Shown in pieces: positions 1-6,066 of a stretch of DNA of 6,066 nt. The stretch's first letter is position 1. Each line of letters opens with the position of its first letter. Source of the stretch: Armatimonadaceae bacterium (lineage in GTDB: Bacteria > Armatimonadota > Armatimonadia > Armatimonadales > Armatimonadaceae). The notes under the pieces were generated by a model. The model made no database searches. It saw only the letters and a program-made list of their open reading frames with translations, and was not told the DNA's origin. Where the stretch lies: contig JAUJNC010000220.1 in NCBI GenBank assembly GCA_030446525.1, positions 1 through 6,066 of the forward strand. Direction: 5' to 3'. Both the position numbers and the translations under genes were made by a program.

Positions 1-1
1 C

Positions 2-1114
2 TGGAAGCAGCGGTTCTGGGGCCTGCTGCTGGTGCTGATTTTGACGCTCGTCGCCCTGCGGCTGAGCGAGCTGCCCGTCCGGCCGTTTACGCTGCCGGGC
101 GGGCGCCATCCCATCGAGCCCGTGATATTGGCCATCGTGCTGGGCATGCTGGTGGGCAACCTGGTCCGGCTGCCGGCGGTGTCCCGGCCGGGCATCAAGT
201 TCGCTATCCAGAAGCTGCTGCCGCTGGGCATCGTGCTGTTGGGGGCGCGCCTCAACTTCCTGGACGTCCTCAAAGTGGGGCTGGCGGGCCTCCTGCTCAG
301 CGTCGGGGAGATCGTGGTCGCCCTGGGGCTGGTGGCGCTGCTCACGCGGCAGCTGGGGCTTCCCGGCAAGCTGGGGACGCTGCTGGGCGTGGGGACGGCG
401 ATCTGCGGCGGGACGGCCATCGTGGCCACCGCGCCGGTCATCGAGGCCAAGGAGAAGGACGTCGCCTTCAGCGTCGCGACGGTGACGCTGCTCGGGTCGG
501 TCGCCATGTTCCTTTTGCCGCTCGTCGGGCGCGCCCTGGAGCTCAGCTCGTCGGCGTTCGGCATCTGGGCGGGGCTCGCGATCCACCAGACGCCGCAGGT
601 GGTCGCCGCCGGGTTCGCCTACAGCCCGCAGGCGGGCGAGACGGCGACGATCATCAAGCTGGCGCGGGTCTGCCTGCTGGCGCCGGTCGTCTTCGTGATC
701 GGCCTGGCGTACGGGCGGCGCGTGTCGTGCCGCGAGATCACGGGCGCCGCGGGCGCCGGGGAGCGGCCGGGCATGCGGCACACCCTGGCCCAGTGCTGGG
801 AGATGTTCCCGCGCTTCGTGCCGGCGTTCCTGTTCGTGGCCCTCCTCCGGACCCTGGGCCTGCTGCCCGACCTGAGCATCCCCCTGGGCGGCAGGACCCT
901 CGACGTCAGCGTCCCCAGGCTCGCCGAGGAGGCGTCGAAGTTCTGCATCGTCCTGAGTATGGCCGCCGTGGGGCTCGAAACCAAGTTCGGCGAGATGCGC
1001 CAGACCGGCGTCAAGCCGTTCCTGGTGGGGCTGGCGGCGGCCGTGTGCATCGCGCTGCTGAGCCTGGCCGCCATCCTGGTCCTGCAGGCGGCCGGGCCGG
1101 GGCGGTGGTCTTGA
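2..1114 (+). CDS. YeiH/UPF0324-family membrane protein, putative sulfite/sulfate exporter (5' partial)
   Basis: Integral membrane protein of the YeiH family (Cons_hypoth698), annotated as putative sulfate exporters. The frame is open from base 2 to the left edge, so the true start lies just upstream; 370 residues are visible against roughly 340-360 usual for the family, so little is missing. A GTG at 32 is possible as a start but lies inside the first hydrophobic helix, so it is unlikely. Many hydrophobic segments are visible, beginning at residues 6-20. Family hallmarks are the LPLGIVLLGARL stretch, the glycine-rich GTAICGGTAI motif at about residues 132-141, and IHQTPQVVAAGFAYS further on. 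It sits 45 bases upstream of sulfolactate sulfo-lyase genes on the same strand, which suggests it exports the sulfite released by that enzyme (a SuyZ-like role). Family assignment is firm from motifs; the sulfite substrate is inferred from context. Confidence 0.9.
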   Translation, partial: WKQRFWGLLLVLILTLVALRLSELPVRPFTLPGGRHPIEPVILAIVLGMLVGNLVRLPAVSRPGIKFAIQKLLPLGIVLLGARLNFLDVLKVGLAGLLLSVGEIVVALGLVALLTRQLGLPGKLGTLLGVGTAICGGTAIVATAPVIEAKEKDVAFSVATVTLLGSVAMFLLPLVGRALELSSSAFGIWAGLAIHQTPQVVAAGFAYSPQAGETATIIKLARVCLLAPVVFVIGLAYGRRVSCREITGAAGAGERPGMRHTLAQCWEMFPRFVPAFLFVALLRTLGLLPDLSIPLGGRTLDVSVPRLAEEASKFCIVLSMAAVGLETKFGEMRQTGVKPFLVGLAAAVCIALLSLAAILVLQAAGPGRWS

Positions 1115-1139
1115 CGTACGCCGGCGCGATCATTATAAT
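1111..1139 (+). promoter_or_regulatory. Predicted sigma-70-type promoter for suyAB
   Basis: A TTGACG hexamer at 1111-1116 and a perfect TATAAT at 1134-1139 are separated by exactly 17 bases, giving 11 of 12 matches to the vegetative promoter consensus. The -35 box overlaps the stop codon of the exporter gene (TGA at 1112-1114). Transcription would start near 1145-1147, leaving a leader of only about 13-15 bases that still holds the suyA Shine-Dalgarno sequence. An AT-rich -10 box is conspicuous in this GC-rich context. No clear operator dyad was seen; the spacer contains only short palindromes (CGTACG, GCCGGC). Confidence 0.7.
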
Positions 1140-1146
1140 CTCACAA

Positions 1147-1152
1147 AGGGAG
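1147..1152 (+). promoter_or_regulatory. Ribosome binding site deciding the suyA start
   Basis: AGGGAG lies 7 bases before the ATG at 1160, an ideal spacing. It lies only one base before the alternative in-frame GTG at 1154, which argues for the ATG as the real start. Confidence 0.7.
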
Positions 1153-1159
1153 AGTGGCT

Positions 1160-1438
1160 ATGAACCAGTTTCTGGTGCACGAGAAGGAAGACACCGTCGG
1201 CGTCGCGGTGGTGGACATCACCGCGGGGGGGACCGCGCGGGGGCTGGTCATGACCGACCAGAGCCCCGTGGAGATCAAGGCCCTGATGGACATCCCGCTG
1301 GGCCACAAGATCGCCCTGCGCGATTTTAACGAGGGCGACACGGTCATCAAGTACGGCGTCGACATCGGCCGGGTTGTCGCCCCTATCAAGGCCGGCGAGC
1401 ACGTGCATGTTCACAATCTGAAAACAAAAAGGTGGTAA
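1160..1438 (+). CDS. suyA: (2R)-3-sulfolactate sulfo-lyase, small (alpha) subunit, SAF domain
   Basis: Small subunit of the two-part lyase that cleaves (R)-3-sulfolactate to pyruvate and sulfite in the cytoplasm. The 92-residue product is a single SAF-type domain of the UxaA family, which in fused relatives forms the N-terminus of altronate and galactarate dehydratases. Visible motifs are [15 protein letters not shown] in the middle, [20 protein letters not shown], and a C-terminal [10 protein letters not shown] with histidines 81, 83 and 85. The ending in LKTKRW matches SuyA proteins as remembered. The ATG at 1160 is preferred to the in-frame GTG at 1154 because of ribosome-binding-site spacing. 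It is followed 5 bases later by the large-subunit gene, as expected for a heteromeric enzyme. The small subunit alone cannot exclude altronate dehydratase; the large subunit decides it. Confidence 0.85.
   Translation: MNQFLVHEKEDTVGVAVVDITAGGTARGLVMTDQSPVEIKALMDIPLGHKIALRDFNEGDTVIKYGVDIGRVVAPIKAGEHVHVHNLKTKRW
1428..1434 (+). promoter_or_regulatory. Ribosome binding site of suyB inside the 3' end of suyA
   Basis: AAAGGTGG-type sequence (core AAGGTGG) lies within the last codons of suyA and 9 bases before ATG 1444. It is embedded in an A-rich stretch (about 1419-1445). It supports ATG 1444 over the in-frame GTG at 1432, which would fall inside the binding site itself. Confidence 0.6.
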
Positions 1439-1443
1439 AAAGA

Positions 1444-2607
1444 ATGCAGATACCGACGTTCAACGGCTACCGGCGCGAGAACGGGCGCGTCGGCGTGCGC
1501 AACCACGTGGTGATCCTGCCCGTCGACGACATCTCGAACGCGGCCTGCGAGGCCGTGGCGAACAACATCAAGGGGACGCTGGCCCTGCCGCACGCCTACG
1601 GCCGGCTCCAGTTCGGCGAGGACCTGGAGCTGTTCTTCCGCACCATGATCGGCACGGGCGCCAACCCCAACGTCGCCGCCGCGGTCGTGATCGGCATCGA
1701 GCCCGGCTGGACCGAGCGGATCGTCGAGGGGATCGCCCAAACCGGCAAGCCGGTCACCGGCTTCTCGATCGAGCGCAACGGCGACCTCAACACCATCGCC
1801 GCCGCCTCGCGCAAGGCCCAGGAGTACGTCCAGTGGGCCACCGAGCTGCAGCGCGAGCCGTGCACCCTCGACGAGGTGTACGTTTCCGTCAAGTGCGGCG
1901 AGTCCGACACCACGACCGGGCTGTCGTCCTGCCCCACGGTGGGCAACGTGATCGACAAGATCACCCTCATGGGGGCGACCTCCTCCTTCGGGGAAACGTC
2001 GGAGCTGACCGGCGGCGAGCACATCGTCCGCGACAAGGCCGCCACGCCCGAGGTGGCCGAGGAGTTCCTGCGGGTCTGGAACGACTACAACAACATGATC
2101 CTGGAGGAGAAGACCAACGACCTGTCCGAATCGCAGCCGACCAAGGGCAACATCCGCGGCGGCCTGACCACGATCGAGGAGAAGGCGCTGGGCAACATCC
2201 AGAAGCTGGGCAGGAGCACCAAGTTCGTCGGCGTGCTCAAGCCCGCCCAGGCCCCCAGCGAGAAGGGCCTGTGGTTCATGGACACGTCGTCCGCGGCCGG
2301 CGAGGCGGTCACCCTCTGGGCGGCCTCCGGCGCGGTCGTGCACCTGTTCCCGACCGGCCAGGGCAACGTCATCGGCAACCCGATCCTGCCCGTTATCAAG
2401 CTGTCGGGCAACCCGATCACCTGCGCGACCATGAGCGAGCACATCGACCTGGACGTTTCCGCCATCCTGCGGGGCGAGATGACCCTCGATCAGGCCGGCG
2501 ACCAGCTGCTCGAGATGATCGTCCGCACGTGCAACGGCCGCCTGACCGCCGCCGAGGCGCTGGGCCACCGCGAGTTCGTGCTGACCAAGCTGTACCGGAG
2601 CGCCTGA
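1444..2607 (+). CDS. suyB: (2R)-3-sulfolactate sulfo-lyase, large (beta) subunit
   Basis: Catalytic large subunit of the UxaA superfamily, giving with SuyA pyruvate and sulfite from (R)-3-sulfolactate (EC 4.4.1.24); enzymes of this superfamily are typically iron dependent. The product from ATG 1444 is 387 residues, close to the roughly 390 usual for SuyB. Motifs in order are [17 protein letters not shown] near the N-terminus, [19 protein letters not shown] at residues 150-159, [59 protein letters not shown] from about residue 302, and [15 protein letters not shown] at the end. Altronate and galactarate dehydratases normally carry GGSD in place of GESD and a different FTTGRGT-like motif, so the SuyB reading is favoured, based on recollection of family sequences. 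It ends 3 bases before the next gene, consistent with one operon. Confidence 0.88.
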   Translation: MQIPTFNGYRRENGRVGVRNHVVILPVDDISNAACEAVANNIKGTLALPHAYGRLQFGEDLELFFRTMIGTGANPNVAAAVVIGIEPGWTERIVEGIAQTGKPVTGFSIERNGDLNTIAAASRKAQEYVQWATELQREPCTLDEVYVSVKCGESDTTTGLSSCPTVGNVIDKITLMGATSSFGETSELTGGEHIVRDKAATPEVAEEFLRVWNDYNNMILEEKTNDLSESQPTKGNIRGGLTTIEEKALGNIQKLGRSTKFVGVLKPAQAPSEKGLWFMDTSSAAGEAVTLWAASGAVVHLFPTGQGNVIGNPILPVIKLSGNPITCATMSEHIDLDVSAILRGEMTLDQAGDQLLEMIVRTCNGRLTAAEALGHREFVLTKLYRSA

Positions 2608-2610
2608 CGC

Positions 2611-3654
2611 ATGGCACGCTACGATCCGGAGCGCGTGAAGGGACTGGTGGCCCAGATCGCCGTGGCGGCAGGCGTCGGGCCCGAGGACGCCGCGATCCTG
2701 GCCGACTCCCTCGTGGAGGCGGACCTGCAGGGGACGTCGACGCACGGCGTGTCGCGCGTCAACATCTACCTGCGCCGCATGCAGAAAGGGCTGATCGACC
2801 CGAAGGCCTCGCTCCGGATCGAGCGCGAGCGGGGCGGCGTGCTGGCCGTCGACGCCGGCAACGGCCTGGGTCAGGTCCAGGCGAGCAAGGTCCTCCATCT
2901 GCTCGTCCCCCGCGCCCGGGCGCACGGCGTGGCGTCGGCCACGATCCGAAACTCCCAGCACTTCGGCGCGCTGTCGCGCTACTGCAACCAGGCCGCCGAG
3001 CAGGACATGATCCTGTTCGCCACCACCAACGGCGAGCCGGCGATGTCGCCCGAGGGCGGGAGCCAGGCGTTCTTCGGCACCAACCCGCTCGCCATCTCGT
3101 TCCCGACGGGCAAGGGGTTCCCGATCAAGATCGACCTGGCCACGTCCCTCGTCGCCCGCGGCAACATCATCGCCGCCCAGAAAAAAGGCGAGCCCATCCC
3201 GCCGGGATGGGCCCTGGACCCCGAGGGCAACCCCACGACCGACGCCGGTCAGGCCCTGCTGGGCACGGTGCTGACCATGGCCGGCCACAAGGGCTACGCC
3301 ATGGCCCTGATGGTCGAGGTCCTGTCGGGCGTGCTTTCGGGGGCCGCGGTCGGGTCGTCCGTCGGGTCGATGTACAAGGACATGGACCGCAAGCAGGACG
3401 TAGGGCACTTCTTCTTCCTGGTGGACATCGACGCCTTCCTGGACGCGCCCGTCTTCAAGGCCCGCATCGACGCCATGATCGAGGCGATCAAGGCCAACCG
3501 GAAACGGGCGGGCGTCGAGGAGATCCTGGTCCCGGGCGAGCGCTCGTTCCGCACGGCGCAGGAGAACCGGCGCCTGGGCGTCCCGATCGGCGACGAGACG
3601 GTGCGGGAGCTGCGGGCGTTGTCCGAAGAGCTGGACGTCGCGTTCTCCCTGTGA
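2611..3654 (+). CDS. comC: Malate/L-lactate dehydrogenase-family oxidoreductase, probable (R)-sulfolactate dehydrogenase
   Basis: NAD(P)-dependent 2-hydroxyacid dehydrogenase of the Ldh_2 family, unrelated to classical lactate dehydrogenases. In sulfonate pathways the ComC member reduces 3-sulfopyruvate to (R)-3-sulfolactate, the isomer cleaved by SuyAB. The 347 residues match family length. Motifs are THGVSR with His45, NSQHFGALSRY with His117, GTNPLAISFP from residue 156, DLATSLVARGNI from Asp175, PPGWALD around Trp200, and GHKGYAMAL from residue 225. The start ATG lies 3 bases after the suyB stop with a modest GGAG 10 bases upstream, so translation is probably coupled. Family membership is clear; the sulfolactate substrate is inferred from the adjoining suyAB genes. 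Malate, ureidoglycolate or another 2-hydroxyacid remain possible substrates. Confidence 0.82.
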   Translation: MARYDPERVKGLVAQIAVAAGVGPEDAAILADSLVEADLQGTSTHGVSRVNIYLRRMQKGLIDPKASLRIERERGGVLAVDAGNGLGQVQASKVLHLLVPRARAHGVASATIRNSQHFGALSRYCNQAAEQDMILFATTNGEPAMSPEGGSQAFFGTNPLAISFPTGKGFPIKIDLATSLVARGNIIAAQKKGEPIPPGWALDPEGNPTTDAGQALLGTVLTMAGHKGYAMALMVEVLSGVLSGAAVGSSVGSMYKDMDRKQDVGHFFFLVDIDAFLDAPVFKARIDAMIEAIKANRKRAGVEEILVPGERSFRTAQENRRLGVPIGDETVRELRALSEELDVAFSL

Positions 3655-4883
3655 AAAGCAGCGGCGCCCGCCAGAGGATCTCCGAGGAGCCGCGGCCGCC
3701 CGCGGCACGAATCGACGCCCCGCCGGCGGCGCTTGCCCCGCCCGAGTTCGGGATCAACGAGGCGCGGGCGCTGTTCGACGGCGACGCTTACCGCGAGATG
3801 ATCGCCCTCGTCGCCCGCGCCGAGCGGTCGGTGCGCCTGGAGTTCTTCCTGTTCGGCGGCCCCGTCGCGGACGCGATGATCGACCTCCTGGCGGACAAGG
3901 TGGCCGGCTGCGTCCGCGTCCGGGTGACGCTCGACCGGGCGCGTGGCATCGTGCCGCAGGTGCGCAAAGAGTGCCGGGCGGCGCACCGGCGCCTGCTGGC
4001 GGAAGGCATCGACGTCGTGCTTTCCGACCCGCGCCCCTTCCCCGACTCGCCCGCCAGGCCGGCCGTGACCCACAACAAGATCCTGGTGGTCGACGACCGG
4101 GAGGCGCTGGTGGGCGGCATGAACGTCGGCACCCTCTTCTTCCGCCATCACGACGTCATGATCCACCTGGAAGGTCCCGCCGCGGCCGCGCTCGGCCGGC
4201 AGTTCGACCACGACCGCCGCTTCGTGCTCGATCCCCGCGCGGTGCGTCCTCGCGGGAGCCAGCCGCTGCCCCCGTTCCCCGAGGCGTGGGAAAGCGCCGT
4301 CCTCGCCCCGACCGAAAGCTGGGCGCGCGTCCTCGGCACGGGCGCCGGTCGCCGGAGCACCCGGCAGGCCGTCGTGCAGAACCTGCGTGCGGCGCGCTCC
4401 TCGGTGCGCATCGCCATGAGCGAGGTGGGCCGCACCGACGTCCTGGACGAGGTGATCGCCGCCAGGGAGCGGGGCGCGGACGTGCGCGTTCTCGTGGACC
4501 CGCAGGACATGCGGGAGTACCTGCCGCCGGTTCTGGGCCCCCTGCGGCGGCGCTGCCCGAAGGCGGTCCTGAACGCCGGCGCGATCCGGACACTGCTCGA
4601 CGCGGGGATCCCCGTGCGGCTCTACGACGTCGGGAAGGAGTTCGCGCTCCTGCACATGAAGATGGCGGTGTTCGATGCGAAGAGCGCGATCGTGGGCTCC
4701 ACGAACTGGACGCGCGGCGGCTTCGAATGGGTGGGCGAGACGGACGTAGAGCTGCGCGGCGGCCGGGTCATCGACGAACTGCTGGCCCAGTTCGCCATCG
4801 ATTGGGACCGCTCCGTTCCCGCCACCGTGCCGCTCCGCTCCGTCCAGATCCTGTGCCGCATCTACGAACGTTTCGTCCAGTGA
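3651..4883 (+). CDS. Phospholipase D / cardiolipin synthase-like protein with two HKD motifs
   Basis: Phosphatidyltransferase or phosphodiesterase of the PLD superfamily. The 410 residues hold two intact HxKx4D motifs: His141, Lys143, Asp148 followed by GGMN (Asn158), and His335, Lys337, Asp342 followed by GSTN (Asn352). The GGMN form is common in bacterial cardiolipin synthases, and the length is near that of the ClsB type (about 410). No transmembrane helix or signal peptide is seen; the first 35 residues are rich in Pro, Ala and Arg and probably disordered, so the protein is likely cytoplasmic or membrane-peripheral. The start GTG at 3651 overlaps the comC stop as GTGA; no good Shine-Dalgarno is present, so translational coupling is expected. 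An ATG near 3799 would remove part of the first domain and is rejected. Substrate is unknown: lipid head-group transfer or hydrolysis is plausible; a role in sulfonate metabolism is not established. Confidence 0.83.
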   Translation: MKSSGARQRISEEPRPPAARIDAPPAALAPPEFGINEARALFDGDAYREMIALVARAERSVRLEFFLFGGPVADAMIDLLADKVAGCVRVRVTLDRARGIVPQVRKECRAAHRRLLAEGIDVVLSDPRPFPDSPARPAVTHNKILVVDDREALVGGMNVGTLFFRHHDVMIHLEGPAAAALGRQFDHDRRFVLDPRAVRPRGSQPLPPFPEAWESAVLAPTESWARVLGTGAGRRSTRQAVVQNLRAARSSVRIAMSEVGRTDVLDEVIAARERGADVRVLVDPQDMREYLPPVLGPLRRRCPKAVLNAGAIRTLLDAGIPVRLYDVGKEFALLHMKMAVFDAKSAIVGSTNWTRGGFEWVGETDVELRGGRVIDELLAQFAIDWDRSVPATVPLRSVQILCRIYERFVQ

Positions 4884-4973
4884 CTATCTCCGTTCTCCCG
4901 CCCGGGGGCAGGAAACTGGCTCGGCGGCGCCGAAGTTCGCTGCAGGGCACGGGAAAGCGGACCCGCGCCTGCC

Positions 4974-4980
4974 GAGGAGA
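4974..4980 (+). promoter_or_regulatory. Ribosome binding site of the ManD-like gene
   Basis: GAGGAGA lies 5 bases before ATG 4986, a strong Shine-Dalgarno that fixes the start. The rest of the 102-base gap from 4884 holds no recognisable promoter, a weak 5-bp hairpin at 4921-4933 without a T-run, and nothing else seen. Confidence 0.65.
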
Positions 4981-4985
4981 CAGGG

Positions 4986-6066
4986 ATGAAGATAACCGAG
5001 GTGAAGGTGATCGTGACCTGCCCTGGCCGGAACTACACGCTGGTCAAGGTCCTGACCGATGAGCCGGGGCTGTACGGGGTGGGCGAGGGGACCCTGAACG
5101 GCAGCGAGACCATCGTCGCCGAGGCCCTGCGGCACATCAGCCACCTGCTGATCGGGCGCGACCCGCAGCGCATCGAGGACCTGTGGCACTTCCTGTACCG
5201 GCAGGGCTACTGGCGCGGCGGGCCGATCTTCATGGCCGCGCTCGCCGCGATCGACATGGCGCTCTGGGACATCAAGGGCAAGCAGGCCAATCTGCCGGTC
5301 TACCAGCTCCTGGGGGGCAAGGCGCGCGACGGCGTGCTCGTGTACCGCCACGGCCACGGGCGCGATCCCGTCGAGGTCGAGGACAGCGTGCGCGCTTACA
5401 TGGAGCAGGGCTACAAGGTGATCCGGGCGCAGATCGGGGATTACGGCGGCGCGGGGGTGATCGACCACCTGCCGCCGGTCACGCCGGGGACGCCGCCCGC
5501 CAAGGTGTTCGAGCCGACCCCCTACCTGCTGGGCACGCCCAGGCTGTTCGCACACCTGCGGGACAAGCTGGGCATGGAGGTCGAGCTGCTCCACGACGCG
5601 CACGAGCAGCTCCATCCGATCGAGGCGGCGCGCCTGGCGAAGGAGCTGGAGCCCTACCGGCTGTTCTTCCTGGAAGACCCCCTGATGCCGGAACACCGCG
5701 AAAGCTGGCCGATCCTGCGTCAGGCGTCCACGACGCCGCTGGCGATCGGGGAGATCTTCACCGGCCGCTGGGATTGCCTGCCGCTGTTCCTGAACAAGTG
5801 GATCGACTTCATCCGCATCAAGCCGCTCCACGTCGGCGGCATCACCGAGGCGCGCAAGATCCTGACCCTGGCCGAGCCGTTCAACGTCCGCAGCGCGTTC
5901 CACGGCGCCGCCGACATCGGTCCCATCGCACAGTCGGCGTCGGTGAGCCTGCAGTCGGTCATCCCCAACTTCGGCGTCCAGGAGTGGACCGTGTACAGTG
6001 ACGCCGCCCATGAGGTCCTGCCGGGCGCCTGCGAGGTCAGAGCCGGCTACGCCCTGCCCAACGAGC
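4986..6066 (+). CDS. Enolase-superfamily sugar-acid dehydratase, mannonate dehydratase (ManD)/RspA-like (3' partial)
   Basis: Mg-dependent acid-sugar dehydratase of the enolase superfamily; ManD enzymes convert D-mannonate (some members D-gluconate) to 2-keto-3-deoxygluconate. The frame is open from ATG 4986 to the right edge, giving 360 of roughly 400 residues. Hallmarks are TLNG with Asn38, YWRGGP, AAIDMALWDIKGK, YRH with His122, IRAQ with Arg147, Tyr153, HDAH with metal ligand Asp204 and acid His206, LEDP with ligand Glu230, IGE with ligand Glu256, FHGAAD with His306, and QEW with Glu333. His122 and Arg147 fall at the same numbers as remembered for characterised ManD, while everything from Tyr153 on is shifted by six, showing a six-residue deletion in the loop carrying the catalytic Tyr. 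All catalytic positions appear kept. Substrate is uncertain: mannonate, gluconate, or a related (possibly sulfonated) acid. It lies 102 bases after the PLD-like gene, perhaps in the same operon. Confidence 0.85.
   Translation, partial: MKITEVKVIVTCPGRNYTLVKVLTDEPGLYGVGEGTLNGSETIVAEALRHISHLLIGRDPQRIEDLWHFLYRQGYWRGGPIFMAALAAIDMALWDIKGKQANLPVYQLLGGKARDGVLVYRHGHGRDPVEVEDSVRAYMEQGYKVIRAQIGDYGGAGVIDHLPPVTPGTPPAKVFEPTPYLLGTPRLFAHLRDKLGMEVELLHDAHEQLHPIEAARLAKELEPYRLFFLEDPLMPEHRESWPILRQASTTPLAIGEIFTGRWDCLPLFLNKWIDFIRIKPLHVGGITEARKILTLAEPFNVRSAFHGAADIGPIAQSASVSLQSVIPNFGVQEWTVYSDAAHEVLPGACEVRAGYALPNE

Noticed and set aside
1432..1434. GTG as the start of suyB overlapping suyA
   Set aside because: It sits within the ribosome binding site itself, while ATG 1444 has a good binding site 9 bases upstream and gives the usual N-terminus.
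1160..2607. Altronate or galactarate dehydratase annotation for the two-subunit lyase
   Set aside because: The large subunit has GESD instead of GGSD and the SuyB-like [12 protein letters not shown] motif, and neighbours are a putative sulfite exporter and a ComC-type dehydrogenase rather than hexuronate enzymes.
1833..3650. In-frame open extension upstream of the PLD-like gene, reaching back through comC and suyB
   Set aside because: It is a shadow frame of suyB and comC with Arg/Gly/Pro-rich composition; PLD homology begins only after 3651, where a GTG overlaps the comC stop.
1411..3708. Very long open antisense frame covering suyB and comC, with other long antisense frames at 3294-4655 and 4884-6011
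   Set aside because: Each lies opposite a gene with clear family motifs; the products are low-complexity Arg/Gly/Asp/Val/His-rich strings with no recognisable domain, as expected from GC-rich codon bias on the opposite strand.
4921..4933. Small inverted repeat TCGGC-GGC-GCCGA as a terminator after the PLD-like gene
   Set aside because: The stem is only 5 bp and no T-run follows; such short dyads are common in GC-rich DNA.
1..6066. tRNA, rRNA, CRISPR array, insertion sequence or long direct repeats
   Set aside because: None was seen on either strand; the window is almost entirely coding, and intergenic gaps are 45, 5, 3 and 102 bases.

Overview
The window is a GC-rich bacterial stretch (about two thirds G+C by eye, with strong G/C preference at third codon positions). 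All five clear genes, plus one partial gene at each edge among them, lie on the + strand, packed head to tail, with antisense shadow frames only on the other strand. The host cannot be fixed from this sequence. A high-GC soil, marine or MAG-type lineage rich in enolase-superfamily sugar-acid dehydratases (for example planctomycete-like or proteobacterial) would fit, but that is a guess.

Layout: (1) positions 2-1114, a nearly complete YeiH/UPF0324-family membrane protein, a family annotated as putative sulfate/sulfite exporters, open at the left edge. (2) 1160-1438 and 1444-2607, the small (SAF-domain) and large subunits of a UxaA-superfamily lyase whose motifs match (2R)-3-sulfolactate sulfo-lyase (SuyA, SuyB) rather than altronate dehydratase. 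(3) 2611-3654, a malate/L-lactate-dehydrogenase-type oxidoreductase, best read as the sulfolactate dehydrogenase ComC. (4) 3651-4883, a soluble phospholipase-D/cardiolipin-synthase-like protein with two complete HKD motifs, overlapping comC by a GTGA. (5) after a 102-base gap, 4986 to the right edge, an enolase-superfamily sugar-acid dehydratase of the ManD (mannonate dehydratase)/RspA subgroup, cut off by the window.

How they fit together: ComC interconverts sulfopyruvate and (R)-sulfolactate, SuyAB cleaves (R)-sulfolactate to pyruvate and sulfite, and the YeiH-like protein would expel the toxic sulfite (SuyZ-like role). The first four genes are therefore a compact organosulfonate desulfonation cassette. 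A near-perfect sigma-70-type promoter (TTGACG, 17-base spacer, TATAAT) overlaps the stop codon of the exporter gene and would drive suyAB-comC-PLD separately from, or in addition to, any upstream promoter. The less expected parts are the phospholipase-D-like gene translationally coupled to comC, and the ManD-type dehydratase downstream. The latter has a six-residue deletion in an active-site loop and could act on a sulfonated sugar acid feeding the same pathway; this is inference only.
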